NCBI GenBank assembly: GCA_030457765.1 | Contig: JAKDUK010000010.1 | Coordinates: 1 to 54,912 of the forward strand | Direction of reading: 5' to 3' | Length of the DNA stretch: 54,912 nt | DNA from: Marinobacter sp. | Lineage (GTDB): Bacteria > Pseudomonadota > Gammaproteobacteria > Pseudomonadales > Oleiphilaceae | Part shown: positions 44,357 through 53,676 of the stretch, piece after piece | Layout of the letters: each line of letters starts with the position of its first letter | Numbering within the stretch: position 1 is the first letter of the stretch | Translations under genes and position numbers: made by a program | The notes under the pieces: model-generated | What the model was told of the DNA's origin: nothing | Databases searched by the model: none | The model's input: the letters and a program-made list of their open reading frames with translations, nothing else

Positions 44357-45808
44357 ATGACTGAACACAGCCCGAGGCAAGATACCACCATCGATCCCAC
44401 CAAAGACCCTATCCGCTGGCGCATCCTTGCTGTCGTGCTCATGGCGATTGTTATGTCGCTCATCAGTGTCAGTGTGGTTAATGTGGCTTTGGCATCTATT
44501 CAGGATGGGCTGGGCGCCAGCCAGTCTGCGCTGCAGTGGGTGCTGTCTGGTTATGCCCTCACCTTCGGGGTGGTTCTGGTCAGCGCTGGGCGGGCCGGGG
44601 ATCTTATGGGTCGTGGCGGCTTTTTTATACTGGGCGCGTCTATTTTCACCCTTGCCTCTGTTGCGGCGGGCCTCGCGCCGGATACCAACTGGCTTAATGC
44701 TGCCCGTTTTATTCAGGGGGTGGGTTCGGGTTTTTTGAACCCTCAGGGCATAGGCCTGATCCAGCAGTACTTTCGGGGGCCGGACCGGGGGCGTGCTTTT
44801 GGCTACTTTGGCACTACGGTAGGTTTTGCTGTAGCTGTTGGCCCGGTTCTGGGCGGGCTGCTGATTGAGCTTGGTGGTGCTGAGATTGGTTGGCGGCTTA
44901 CGTTTCTGATCAATGTGCCAGTAGGTCTATTAACCATCGTATTAGCATGGCTCTGGTTTCCGCGCCCGTTGATACGCTGGCCCAGAAGCAATGGGAACAC
45001 CGGCCTGAGTTCTCTGGATCCTGTTGGGGCACTGCTGCTTGGGCTGGGTGTACTGGCTGTGTTGTACCCCTTCGTTGAAACCAATCCATCGGGGCTCCTA
45101 TGGCTGTTATTTCCGGCAGGCCTGCTCCTGTTTTATCTGTGGGTACTCTGGGAGCGCTGGTATACCAAGCGCGGCTACAGCCCCATGGTGGATTTGAAAA
45201 TTTTCGCAACCAACAGCTACCGTAACGGCAGCATTATCATGACACTGTATTTTTTGGGTATGACCAGTGTCTGGGTTCTGATCCCCCTGTATGTACAACA
45301 GGGTGTTGGTTTTTCTGCGTTTGAAGCCGGTGTGGTCAGTATTCCGTCGGCACTGCTCTCTGCTTATTCGGCCAACTGGGCGGGCAAGCGGGTGAATCGC
45401 TATGGTCGTAAAGTAGTTATTGGCGGCCTGGTTATGGCTGTTTTCGGAGTTCTTTCCAGTGCCGCAGTGGTGTTGCTGCATGAATATGCGGACGTAAGCA
45501 CCTGGTGGTTGCTGGTCTCTCTGGCGTTTTTCGGCCTTGGCCAGGGTTCTGTCATCAGCCCCAACCAGACTCTGACACTCGCAGAAGTGCCACTAGCCTA
45601 TGCGGGCAGCTCTGGTGCCATCGTACAAACCGGCCAGCGTATCGGTACCTCTGTGGGCATTGCGGTTATAACCGCCATCGTCTTCGCCGCACTGCCCCAC
45701 AGCTCCTGGCCGATGGCAGTATGCCTTGGTTTGCTCACGATTACACTGATCATGCTGCTGGCGTTAATTATGGCCTTCAAGGATTTACGGGACCGGCGGG
45801 CAGCATAG
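44357..45808 (+). CDS. MFS drug transporter, DHA2 (EmrB/QacA) family
   Basis: A 483-residue inner membrane proton-driven exporter with about 14 hydrophobic segments, as in the DHA2 family. Recognisable motifs are the MFS motif A-like GRAGDLMGRGGFF, the motif C region GFAVAVGPVLGGLLIELGGAEIGWRLTFLINVPVG and a late GSSGAIVQTGQRIGTSVGIAV. Substrates are usually hydrophobic compounds; none can be assigned. No membrane-fusion partner or regulator gene is adjacent. It converges with the ABC permease gene after 14 bp. Confidence 0.9.
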   Translation: MTEHSPRQDTTIDPTKDPIRWRILAVVLMAIVMSLISVSVVNVALASIQDGLGASQSALQWVLSGYALTFGVVLVSAGRAGDLMGRGGFFILGASIFTLASVAAGLAPDTNWLNAARFIQGVGSGFLNPQGIGLIQQYFRGPDRGRAFGYFGTTVGFAVAVGPVLGGLLIELGGAEIGWRLTFLINVPVGLLTIVLAWLWFPRPLIRWPRSNGNTGLSSLDPVGALLLGLGVLAVLYPFVETNPSGLLWLLFPAGLLLFYLWVLWERWYTKRGYSPMVDLKIFATNSYRNGSIIMTLYFLGMTSVWVLIPLYVQQGVGFSAFEAGVVSIPSALLSAYSANWAGKRVNRYGRKVVIGGLVMAVFGVLSSAAVVLLHEYADVSTWWLLVSLAFFGLGQGSVISPNQTLTLAEVPLAYAGSSGAIVQTGQRIGTSVGIAVITAIVFAALPHSSWPMAVCLGLLTITLIMLLALIMAFKDLRDRRAA

Positions 45809-45822
45809 ACGTTCCCAGCCGT

Positions 45823-46566
45823 TCAGCTCTGCTTTGAGCTCAGAAACGCTCTGCCCGAAACCTTTTCCACGGCCTCAAACAGGCTGTCAGTGGTCAAAGC
45901 CAGCAGCCCAATCAAAACGGCCCCTTGCAAAACGTAGGCGGTATTGCCGTTAACCAACCCCGCAATCACCGGGTCGCCCAATGTGCGGGCGCCAATGGTT
46001 GAACCGATCGCTGCGGTGGCAATGTTGATGGTAACGGAGGTGCGGATGCCCGCCAATATCACGCGTCCTGCCAAAGGGAGTTCCACTTTGAACAGCACTT
46101 GCGCGGAAGACATACCCATGCCTCTGGCAGATTCCAGCACCGCCGGATTGATACCACCCAGTCCAGCCAGGGTGTTCCGTAAAATTGGCAGTAAGCCGTA
46201 AAGCACCAAGGCGAAGAGCGTAGGCTTCTCGCCAAACCCCATCACGGGCACCGCCAGCGCCAGCACGGCAACAGGCGGTACGGTCTGGCCGATAGACGCT
46301 ATTTGGCTGACCAGCGGCAGAAAGTCGCGACCGGCGGGGCGAGTTACAAAGATGCCTGCAGACACAGCCACCAGTGTGCCAATTGTTGCAGACATCAACA
46401 CAAGCCAGATATGGCTCTGCAACAGCAAGTAAAAGCTATCTCTGGTATAAATCACGTTATTGGTGCCGGGCTGTACCCATGAAAATAGCGGCTTCATTGC
46501 GGGGAGCAAAGCCGCCAGAGCGACCAACAAGACAACCCAGGCAACCGGGGCAAGCCACGCGCGCAT
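45823..46566 (-). CDS. yehW: ABC transporter permease, YehW-like (betaine type)
   Basis: A 247-residue BPD-type permease with about five membrane segments and the EAA loop (LESARGMGMSSAQVLFKVELPLA) that contacts the ATPase. It is the last of four minus-strand genes in the order binding protein, long permease, ATPase, short permease, exactly the E. coli yehZYXW order. The start ATG (46564-46566) overlaps the ATPase stop codon by 1 bp; the open frame continues further upstream inside the ATPase gene but that part is not needed. Confidence 0.86.
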   Translation of the reverse strand: MRAWLAPVAWVVLLVALAALLPAMKPLFSWVQPGTNNVIYTRDSFYLLLQSHIWLVLMSATIGTLVAVSAGIFVTRPAGRDFLPLVSQIASIGQTVPPVAVLALAVPVMGFGEKPTLFALVLYGLLPILRNTLAGLGGINPAVLESARGMGMSSAQVLFKVELPLAGRVILAGIRTSVTINIATAAIGSTIGARTLGDPVIAGLVNGNTAYVLQGAVLIGLLALTTDSLFEAVEKVSGRAFLSSKQS

Positions 46567-47513
46567 CAGGCGCCACCCTGCAGAAGTTGCTCGCGTTTTA
46601 CGGTGCCAACCTCTTCCCTTGCTCCATTGAAAACCGGGAGTTCTGCAGAGTTTTGCCACACCATAACGGATAGCGCAAAACGAAGACTGTCCGCCTCACT
46701 CAGGCCATCGGTACAGGGCTCTGATTTTCGGGGCTGTGGATATCGTTCCATCAAGTCACCCACCGTGCGCAAAGCCAGGAGTTTCAGGCCGCGATCGCCT
46801 TTGCCAATCAGGTTTTCCACGAAGGCGGATGCCGGCCGCCGAAGAATCGCCTCGGGCGTATCGTGCTGGATGATCTTCCCTTGATCCATTACCGCGATAC
46901 GGGTGGCCAGCTTTAAGGCCTCATCGATATCGTGGGTCACAAACACCGTGGTTTTATTGAGTTGGCGCTGAATTCGTAACATTTCCTGCTGCAGGTTTTC
47001 CCGGGTGATGGCATCCAGTGCGCCAAACGGCTCGTCCATCAAGAGAATATTAGGGTCGCCCGCCAGCGCTCGCGCCACGCCCACCCGCTGGGCCTGGCCG
47101 CCGGAAAGCTGGTGCGGATATTTGATAGCGTCGGTCGCCGGGTCAAGCCCCAACAGGGTTAACAGTTCATTTACGCGTTCATCACGTTTGCGGGCTGGCC
47201 ATTTGAGTAGATTGGGCACCACGCCAATATTGCGAGCGACCGTCCAATGGGGGAACAGCCCGGTGCTCTGTATGGCGTAGCCCATATTCAGTCGCAGCGC
47301 CTCGGGATCGGCTTTGTTGATATCCTCGCCATCCACAAGAATATCGCCGCTGGAGCGGGGCAAAAGGCGGTTAATCATCCGCAGCGTGGTGGATTTGCCG
47401 CAGCCGGAACTGCCCACAAGCACGCAGACTTCCCCGGTTTCTATGGTCAGATCGATATCATCAACCGCCACGGCATCGCCAAACCGTCGTGTGACGCCTT
47501 TCAGCTCAATCAC
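46566..47513 (-). CDS. yehX: ABC transporter ATP-binding protein, YehX-like (betaine type)
   Basis: A 315-residue ATPase with Walker A GSSGCGKST, signature LSGGQAQRVGVARAL, Walker B ILLMDEPFGALD and the H-loop VTHD. The C-terminal extension (about residues 235-315) resembles the degenerate CBS region of OpuCA/YehX proteins. It energises import through the two flanking permeases. It overlaps the long permease gene by 4 bp (ATGA) and the short permease by 1 bp, so all four genes are probably co-translated. Confidence 0.9.
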   Translation of the reverse strand: MIELKGVTRRFGDAVAVDDIDLTIETGEVCVLVGSSGCGKSTTLRMINRLLPRSSGDILVDGEDINKADPEALRLNMGYAIQSTGLFPHWTVARNIGVVPNLLKWPARKRDERVNELLTLLGLDPATDAIKYPHQLSGGQAQRVGVARALAGDPNILLMDEPFGALDAITRENLQQEMLRIQRQLNKTTVFVTHDIDEALKLATRIAVMDQGKIIQHDTPEAILRRPASAFVENLIGKGDRGLKLLALRTVGDLMERYPQPRKSEPCTDGLSEADSLRFALSVMVWQNSAELPVFNGAREEVGTVKREQLLQGGA

Positions 47514-48670
47514 TTTGAGGTCTCCTGAAATCTCAATGCAGACAAAATGGCATCAGCCGCCAACGCCAGGAAGACCGTGGGCAAGGCACCGAGCAGTACC
47601 AGATCCATGGCGGCCTGACCCAACCCCTGAAAAATAAACGTGCCGAAGCCTCCAGCGCCGATTAGCGCAGCGACAGCAGTCAGACCAATGGCTTGTATGG
47701 TGGTAATGCGTACGCCTTCAATAATGACTGGCAAAGCCAGAGGAAGCTTCACTTGCCTGAATATCTGTTGCTCGGTCATTCCCATACCACGCCCGGCGTC
47801 AACCACGGCCTCAGGCACTTCCATCAAGGCAACATAGGTATTGCGCACCATTGGAAGCAAGCTATAAGCAATCAGCGCCAATAGTGCCGGAGCCCAGCCA
47901 ATGCCCCGGATGCCCAAAGCCTGTAAAACAGGAAAAGCTGCAGAAAGTGCGCCCAGAGGCGCAATTAACAACCCGAAAAGTGCCAGGCTGGGAATGGTCT
48001 GCATAAAACTGACCAGCCCCAGCAATGGTCTTCGCCAGTGCTCTCGCCGCACCATGGCAAGGGCCAAGCCAAAAGCCAGCACCGCACTGATAGCAACGGC
48101 ACCCAGCGACAATGATAAATGTACGGTTAATGCTTGCGAGAATTGATCTGCTCGATTGGTGTACTCGCGAATAAGCGACAGGCTGGACAGCCCCTCACGG
48201 CCGGCGCAGAACCACCAGCCGGCAACAATCAACAGCACGATTGATAACTGCAGGCGACGAGAGGCTTTGATCTGGCCCAGTGCTTCCAGAAGCATCAGGG
48301 CCAGAAAGAAAGCCAAACACCAGAACCCAGCGCCTATGCCAATTCGGGCATAAGCGGAATCTGATGGCAGCCTGCGCAGCGCAAACACTTCAAGCAGCAG
48401 AGGTAAGGCCATCAGTGCGGCGGTTAGCAATGCCGCCAGCCCCAAAAAGCGTTTATGAACTGGCTTGGCTGCCAGCACACACACCATCAACAGCAAGGAC
48501 GATACAATAATCGCCCCACCCCAGCCTGTGGCGCCATAGAGGCCATAACCGGTTCCAGACACAATACGGTTGGGCTGCACCACACCAAGATTCAGCAGCC
48601 ACACCAAGCCAAGTGCTGCCAAGGCTAACGCTAGTAGTACACGGTTCGGCGGCATTGTCGATGAAGGCAC
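47510..48670 (-). CDS. yehY: ABC transporter permease with extended N-terminus, YehY-like
   Basis: A 386-residue permease, close to E. coli YehY (385) and much longer than its partner. The N-terminal half (about residues 10-165) adds several extra hydrophobic segments. The C-terminal half is a standard betaine permease domain with EAA loop VVDAGRGMGMTEQQIFRQVKLPLALP. This long/short permease pairing is the reason for preferring the YehZYXW assignment over OpuB/OpuC. It starts 3 bp after the binding protein gene. Confidence 0.88.
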   Translation of the reverse strand: MPSSTMPPNRVLLALALAALGLVWLLNLGVVQPNRIVSGTGYGLYGATGWGGAIIVSSLLLMVCVLAAKPVHKRFLGLAALLTAALMALPLLLEVFALRRLPSDSAYARIGIGAGFWCLAFFLALMLLEALGQIKASRRLQLSIVLLIVAGWWFCAGREGLSSLSLIREYTNRADQFSQALTVHLSLSLGAVAISAVLAFGLALAMVRREHWRRPLLGLVSFMQTIPSLALFGLLIAPLGALSAAFPVLQALGIRGIGWAPALLALIAYSLLPMVRNTYVALMEVPEAVVDAGRGMGMTEQQIFRQVKLPLALPVIIEGVRITTIQAIGLTAVAALIGAGGFGTFIFQGLGQAAMDLVLLGALPTVFLALAADAILSALRFQETSK

Positions 48671-48673
48671 GGA

Positions 48674-49657
48674 CTAGTCCAGGCTAAGACTTTCCAGATA
48701 GTCCCGAGCCACCGCTTCTGCCGGCGCACCTTCCACCGCCACCTTGGCATTCAGTTCTTGCAGTGTTTCCAGATCAAGCGATTCAAACACTGGCTTTAGC
48801 AGCGAACGTATGTTGGGATGTGCTTGCAATACGTTTGTTCTGATAATCGGTGTCGGTTGATAAACCGGCTGCACACCTTTGGTGTCTTGCATCACTTTCA
48901 GGCCCAGAGCGTTCAAACCGCCATCAGTGCCATAGGCCATGGCTCCGTTAACGTCATTGGAATTAATCGCCGCCGCCCGAAGAGTGGCTGCGGTGTTTCC
49001 ACCAGACAGAATCAGAAGCTGATCAGAGGTCAGCTCAAATTTGTAAGCTTCCTGAAAGGCCGGCAGGGCGCTGGCCGACTCGACAAACTCCGCACTGGCC
49101 GCAAATTTGAATGGCTTGCCAGCGTTGATGTAGCTTGCCAAATCTTCCAGGGTTTTGAGGTTGTTTTTTTCAGCCAAATCGCCGCGCACACTCATCGCCC
49201 AGGTATTGTTGGCGTTCGCAGGGGTAAGCCAGACAATATTCTCAGCTTTACGGTCAAGTTCGGCGGCCTTCTCGTAAGCTTTTTCAGCATCCTTCCACAC
49301 TGGGCTGTCTGCCTTATCGTAAAAGAACGCGGCATTGCCTGTGTATTCTGGGTAAAGATCAATCTCACCCGCCTTGATCGCACTACGCACAATGCTGGTA
49401 CTGCCGAGCTGTAAGCGGTTTTCTACCGGAATACCGCCGCTCTGGAGGCGCTGCAGGATCATTTGTCCGAGGACACCTCCTTCGGTGTCGATTTTTGAGG
49501 AAACCACCACTGAATCTTGCGCTGAAACCGCGAAGGTTATACAGAGAAAAGTAAGAGCAAGACACCCCACCAGCGTTTGCGAAAACGCACGGAAGACCTT
49601 ATTTGGAGCCTGATGCTTTGATTGATCTTTTATAGGGCTTAGGAGAGACACGGCCAT
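48674..49657 (-). CDS. osmF: Glycine betaine-type ABC transporter substrate-binding protein (OsmF/YehZ-like)
   Basis: A roughly 327-residue periplasmic binding protein of the OpuAC/ProX class. It has a long basic n-region before the signal sequence (LVGCLALTFLCITFAVSAQ), then SSKIDTEGGVLGQMIL, the AGEIDLYPEYTGN block typical of choline/betaine-type binders and the late YQPTPIIRTNVLQAHP. In E. coli the homologous system imports glycine betaine with low affinity. The start is uncertain: ATG 49657 sits directly against an AGAGGA site; GTG 49651 is better spaced; an ATG at 49699 is also in frame. First gene of the transporter operon. Confidence 0.87.
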   Translation of the reverse strand: MAVSLLSPIKDQSKHQAPNKVFRAFSQTLVGCLALTFLCITFAVSAQDSVVVSSKIDTEGGVLGQMILQRLQSGGIPVENRLQLGSTSIVRSAIKAGEIDLYPEYTGNAAFFYDKADSPVWKDAEKAYEKAAELDRKAENIVWLTPANANNTWAMSVRGDLAEKNNLKTLEDLASYINAGKPFKFAASAEFVESASALPAFQEAYKFELTSDQLLILSGGNTAATLRAAAINSNDVNGAMAYGTDGGLNALGLKVMQDTKGVQPVYQPTPIIRTNVLQAHPNIRSLLKPVFESLDLETLQELNAKVAVEGAPAEAVARDYLESLSLD

Positions 49658-49827
49658 TCCTCTTATTGATGGGGCTACATTACGCCGCCTGGAATTCAAT
49701 GATTTTGGTGGCTTTACTATAGCCTATTCAACAACTCTGAATGTAGATCACATGACCAAGCACTACGAGGGTGCCTGGCCTGTATGTAGAACTATCGCTG
49801 CCGCACTGGGCCGTGCATAGCGGGGCT

Positions 49828-50958
49828 TTACGCCTGAATAGCATTCAGAGCTACCCTTAAATTCTCTACAGTACGCTCCACATTGTTCAGCTTCTCCAAG
49901 CCAAACAGCCCCATTCGAAAGGTGCGGTAGTCTTCTGCTTCGCCGCACATCAGTGGCACGCCGGCGGCAACCTGCAAGCCCTGCTCACGGAACAGACGGG
50001 TGTTGTGAATATTGATGTCGTCAGTATGTAGGACAACCACACAGGGCGATTCAAAGCCATGAGCTGCCACACTTCTGAAGCCTGCAGCGTAGAACAATTC
50101 GCGCACCTGGGTGCCCAGCTCAACCTGGCGCTGACATAGCGTGTCCGGGCCCGCCTTCAGGGTCTCAAGCATGGCATCACGCAGCACAACCAGTGTATCG
50201 GTTGGCATGGTTGCGTGGTACGAGTGGCTGCCGGATTCATAGGCTTGCATGATTTGGAACCATTTGCGCAAATCTGCAGCGAAACTACTGCTGTTGGTTT
50301 CTTCCATGCGTGCAATGGCGCGCTTGCTCAAGGTGATCAAAGCAGCGCAAGGCGAGGCACTCCAACCTTTCTGGGGCGCACTGATAAGCACATCTACACC
50401 ACACGCGGCGGTATCCACCCACAAGGCGCCAGAAGCTACGCAATCCAATACAAACAGGCCGTTAACATCTTTGACGGCATCGCCGATAGTTTTCAGGTAG
50501 TCATCTGGCAGCACAATGCCAGATGCGGTTTCTACATGGGGCACAAACACAACGGCGGGTTTTTCTGCTCTGATGCGTTCTGCAACTTCTTCAGCGGGCA
50601 CAGGTGCAAAAGCAGCCTGAGGCGAATCATCCAACGCTTTGGCTTTAAGTACCGTAATTTTGTCAGTGATTCGGCCCATTTCCAGAATCTGGGTCCAACG
50701 ATAGCTGAACCAGCCATTGCGAACGATCAGGCAGTTTTGCCCGTTGGCAAACTGACGAGCGACGGCTTCCATGCCAAAACTGCCGCCACCCGGCACTACA
50801 ACAGCGCCTTTGGCGTTATAAACCTGCCGCAGCGTGGAAGAAATATCTCGCATTACCTGCTGAAAAGGCGCAGACATGTGGTTGAGCGAGCGGTCATTGA
50901 ATACCACGGAGTATTCCAGCAACCCATCTGGGTCAATGGAAGGAAACAATTTGGACAT
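49828..50958 (-). CDS. Class V pyridoxal-phosphate aminotransferase (alanine-glyoxylate/serine type)
   Basis: A 376-residue fold-type I PLP enzyme. The cofactor lysine is Lys197 (SAPQKGWSASPCA), preceded by the aspartate in LFVLDCVASGALW and the cofactor-binding VVPGGGSFGMEAVARQ. The class covers alanine-glyoxylate, serine-glyoxylate and 2-aminoethylphosphonate transaminases; the exact substrate is not decidable by eye. No phosphonate genes are near. The start ATG at 50958 (MSKLFPSIDPDGLLEYS) is preferred to the longer frame, which begins in the promoter region. Confidence 0.85.
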   Translation of the reverse strand: MSKLFPSIDPDGLLEYSVVFNDRSLNHMSAPFQQVMRDISSTLRQVYNAKGAVVVPGGGSFGMEAVARQFANGQNCLIVRNGWFSYRWTQILEMGRITDKITVLKAKALDDSPQAAFAPVPAEEVAERIRAEKPAVVFVPHVETASGIVLPDDYLKTIGDAVKDVNGLFVLDCVASGALWVDTAACGVDVLISAPQKGWSASPCAALITLSKRAIARMEETNSSSFAADLRKWFQIMQAYESGSHSYHATMPTDTLVVLRDAMLETLKAGPDTLCQRQVELGTQVRELFYAAGFRSVAAHGFESPCVVVLHTDDINIHNTRLFREQGLQVAAGVPLMCGEAEDYRTFRMGLFGLEKLNNVERTVENLRVALNAIQA

Positions 50959-51087
50959 GGGTAGGAAGTTCCTTGCCTGGTGCAGTCTGTGAGTGAATCG
51001 TTTATGGTACCAGTCTAACAAATATGGCGTTATACGCTTTATTTCTCACGTTTTCTGCAAGCCCACTTGTGGAACCCGGCAAAAGCT

Positions 51088-51337
51088 TATAAATTGAACA
51101 AAGCGGCTAAATTCCCGCTGCCCCTTTATTTATCTAAACAACGCACTTAGGTGAGCCTGTGAGAACACTTTTCTCAGAGATCATTCCTTTCTACCTTTTC
51201 TGTGCCCGCCATCAGGCAGGCGCCACTGGTGTGTTGCCCGCTTTTCTCTTTTCTCGCTGAATCCGCAGTTAAAACGCCGGGTTCGGCGCCTGAATCCCGA
51301 AATTCCAAATTATTAATTATTTTTTCTGGAGATTACT
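51088..51337 (+). promoter_or_regulatory. Structured leader upstream of rnk
   Basis: The 379-bp gap 50959-51337 holds no convincing gene. A TATAAA at 51088-51093 (TTGTGG 15 bp upstream) may be a promoter. Downstream are TGAGAA-CACTT-TTCTCA (51160-51176), C/T-rich tracts, and CGCCG-GGTT-CGGCG (51275-51288), ending in the rnk ribosome site (CTGGAGA). The long folded leader could control rnk or contain a small RNA; neither is shown. Confidence 0.35.
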
Positions 51338-51721
51338 ATGTCTGACATGCCGGCAATATTGGTTGCTGAAGAAGATTTCAACCGCCTGTCTACCCTGATC
51401 GAAAAACAAGGCGATTCTGATGTTGCAGACGGCCTGGACGATGAGCTAAGTCGTGCCACGCTTGTGCCACTTGCAGAAATGCCTACCCACGTAGTTACGA
51501 TGAATTCGAGTGTTCGCTTTCAAAATTCGGACAGCGGCCAGGAGCACGAACTTACCCTGGTGTATCCCCATGAGATAGGCACAGGAGATGGCAAAATTTC
51601 TATTTTGGCGCCAGCTGGCTCAGCCCTGCTTGGGCTTTCGGTGGGAGAATCGATCGAATGGCCAATCCGTGGCCGCAACAATATTCATCTTAAGATCATT
51701 AACGTTACCCGCCAAAGCTAA
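51338..51721 (+). CDS. rnk: Regulator of nucleoside diphosphate kinase (Rnk)
   Basis: A 127-residue protein with a short N-terminal helical region and a GreA/GreB C-terminal-like domain (VRFQNSDSGQEHELTLVYPHE, SALLGLSVGESIEWPI). Rnk binds RNA polymerase and affects nucleoside diphosphate kinase levels and polysaccharide production in Pseudomonas. It lacks the Gre coiled-coil hairpin acidic tip. A CTGGAGA site precedes the ATG. It converges on the chemoreceptor gene; a large inverted repeat (CGATGGGG 51723-51730 with CCCCATCG 51765-51772) lies between them. Confidence 0.9.
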   Translation: MSDMPAILVAEEDFNRLSTLIEKQGDSDVADGLDDELSRATLVPLAEMPTHVVTMNSSVRFQNSDSGQEHELTLVYPHEIGTGDGKISILAPAGSALLGLSVGESIEWPIRGRNNIHLKIINVTRQS

Positions 51722-51773
51722 TCGATGGGGGTTCCGCTATGGGGCGGTCCAAACAAAAGGGCCACCCCATCGG

Positions 51774-53393
51774 TTAATCCTTTCTGGCCAGCCGGAACTG
51801 ATCCATGGTTTTTCTGAGTGCTTCGGCCATCACCAGCAAGTCACCCGCAATACCTGCCGTTTCCTGGGCATCCGTTGAGGCCTGCTCCGCCGAACGGCTG
51901 ATCTCTATCACGTTCTGATTAATAGCCTCTGAGACATCGCTTTGCTCGTTCGCCGCGCTTTCCATCTCTTGATTGAGAGAGGTGATTTCGCGAACAGCCG
52001 CGGCAATACTCTGCAACTCAGACTCTACTTTTAAAATGACATCTACCTGGTCACCGGCCATATCCGAGGCATGACCCATGGCGGCCACACATTCAACCAC
52101 CTCGTTTTTAAGACCGTTTATAGTGCTGCGAATTTCTTCTGTAGAAACCTGAGTGCGAGACGCCAGTGCACGAACCTCATCTGCAACCACTGAGAAGCCA
52201 CGCCCCTGCTCCCCGGCCCTGGCTGCCTCGATGGCCGCATTCAGCGCCAGAAGATTCGTCTGCTCAGCAATATTAGAAATCTCTTCCAGCATGCTCGCCA
52301 TCTGGCTAGTGCGCTGGTTCAGGCCGTCAATTCGCTTGGCACCGCCTTCCACTTCCGTATTCAGCGCCTCAATGCCCTGTACCGCTGCGCGCGCTAACTG
52401 CTCGCCGCTATTGGCCGACTGGGCGGTTTCGACAGACTTCCGGGTGGTGTGATTAGCGTTTTCACGCACCTGAACGGCCGATGCCGCCATTTCTGTAGTG
52501 GCACTGGCAACCTGATCGGTGTTGTCCCTCTGTGCCAACACTTCATGGCCCGTGGTTTCGGCTTTTGCCGCAATGCTGCGGGCGGCATGCTCCACCTGTG
52601 CAGCGTTATCCATAACCGTATTCATGCTCTCCCGGATTTTTGCCATCATGCGGTTGAATGCCAGGGACACTGAACCGATTTCGTCGTTGCGAGCCACATC
52701 CAGCTCAATGGTGAGATCCGAGTTACCAGAAATCTCATCCATACTGCGTTGCAACCTGCGCAACCTTGAAAACACCAACCGGTTCAAGGCTAGCGCAGTC
52801 AGGAAAAATATAGCGATAAAGATAACAATTTGAATACTACCACTGGCAAGCAACTGCTGATTCAGTCGGTCGTCGCTCTCGGCCAGTGAGTAGTCCACAC
52901 GAATCGCTCCCAGCACATCGCCTTCCTGCGCTTGATGGCAGCCCAGGCAGTTCACACCCTGGTAGTTTTCCCGTGCAATCACAGGATCAATCAATGTATA
53001 TATCCGCCCATTCTCATTATCTGAGTAGCGCTCAACCCGCTCACCCGCCAGGGCCTTTCTATCATCAGGACCACGCTGCTGCTCTGCCTTGGTTCCGTTA
53101 CCAAACACCTGATTTAACTGGTCACTACGAATAACTCGTACATCGAGCACATCTTTCGGGGCCATCACCTTGTCTCGCAGCACATCACGGTTACCGATCG
53201 TGCCTGTGACCATCATCGTGTTCAGGCCATCAAAATAGGATTTGGCAAGGCCATCCACATATTTGTGGCTAAACTCCTCCATGTGATCACGCTGGGCGCT
53301 TGCGCTGTATAGCACGGTAAAAACCAGAATAAGTGAAAACGCAGCTGCGAGAGCCGCGAGTAGCAGAAAACGGATGGAATAGTGTTTTTTCAT
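51774..53393 (-). CDS. Methyl-accepting chemotaxis protein with periplasmic c-type haem motif
   Basis: A 539-residue chemoreceptor. One membrane segment lies at about 8-28 and a second at about 185-207, enclosing a periplasmic sensor domain. That domain contains Cys149-Leu-Gly-Cys152-His153, a CxxCH haem c attachment site, within a region resembling Tll0287-like (DUF3365) haem sensors. A HAMP domain follows (about 208-260), then the signalling hairpin with EQTNLLALNAAIEAARAGEQGRGFSVVADEVRALA. It probably senses redox state, oxygen or another haem ligand, signalling to CheA/CheW. No pentapeptide for CheR docking is seen at the C-terminus. It is transcribed away from the unknown gene at 53677. 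Confidence 0.92.
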   Translation of the reverse strand: MKKHYSIRFLLLAALAAAFSLILVFTVLYSASAQRDHMEEFSHKYVDGLAKSYFDGLNTMMVTGTIGNRDVLRDKVMAPKDVLDVRVIRSDQLNQVFGNGTKAEQQRGPDDRKALAGERVERYSDNENGRIYTLIDPVIARENYQGVNCLGCHQAQEGDVLGAIRVDYSLAESDDRLNQQLLASGSIQIVIFIAIFFLTALALNRLVFSRLRRLQRSMDEISGNSDLTIELDVARNDEIGSVSLAFNRMMAKIRESMNTVMDNAAQVEHAARSIAAKAETTGHEVLAQRDNTDQVASATTEMAASAVQVRENANHTTRKSVETAQSANSGEQLARAAVQGIEALNTEVEGGAKRIDGLNQRTSQMASMLEEISNIAEQTNLLALNAAIEAARAGEQGRGFSVVADEVRALASRTQVSTEEIRSTINGLKNEVVECVAAMGHASDMAGDQVDVILKVESELQSIAAAVREITSLNQEMESAANEQSDVSEAINQNVIEISRSAEQASTDAQETAGIAGDLLVMAEALRKTMDQFRLARKD

Positions 53394-53507
53394 AGCAACT
53401 CAGTCAAAAGAACCAATCCGAAGGAAGTATTAGCAAGCTCGCACTCGCGTGCTGGAAAGAAAGATGAACGCCAGGGTTAACGTTCTATTCTCTAACTCTC
53501 ACTCTTC

Positions 53508-53543
53508 TTGACGGCAAAGTAGCGAGTAACTTTATAGAGTTAC
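53508..53543 (+). promoter_or_regulatory. Possible promoter overlapped by an inverted repeat
   Basis: TTGACG (53508-53513) and TATAGA (53533-53538) are separated by 19 bp, slightly long for a sigma-70 promoter. The -10 lies inside the perfect inverted repeat GTAACT-TTATAG-AGTTAC (53526-53543), which could be a repressor site. It points to the unknown gene at 53677. Confidence 0.35.
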
Positions 53544-53676
53544 ATCAAATATTTACTGATTCAGGTCAGAAACAGGCACGGTCACATATTGGCCCGAAAC
53601 ATGCTTGGTTAATCGTGAGAGAGGTAACAGACGATCATTTTCCGGCGCGCACCAAGCCGGTGGAGGAATACAGCCC

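Noticed and set aside
50215..50964. Plus-strand frame of about 249 codons opposite the aminotransferase gene
   Set aside because: Antisense to a conserved PLP enzyme and without a ribosome site.
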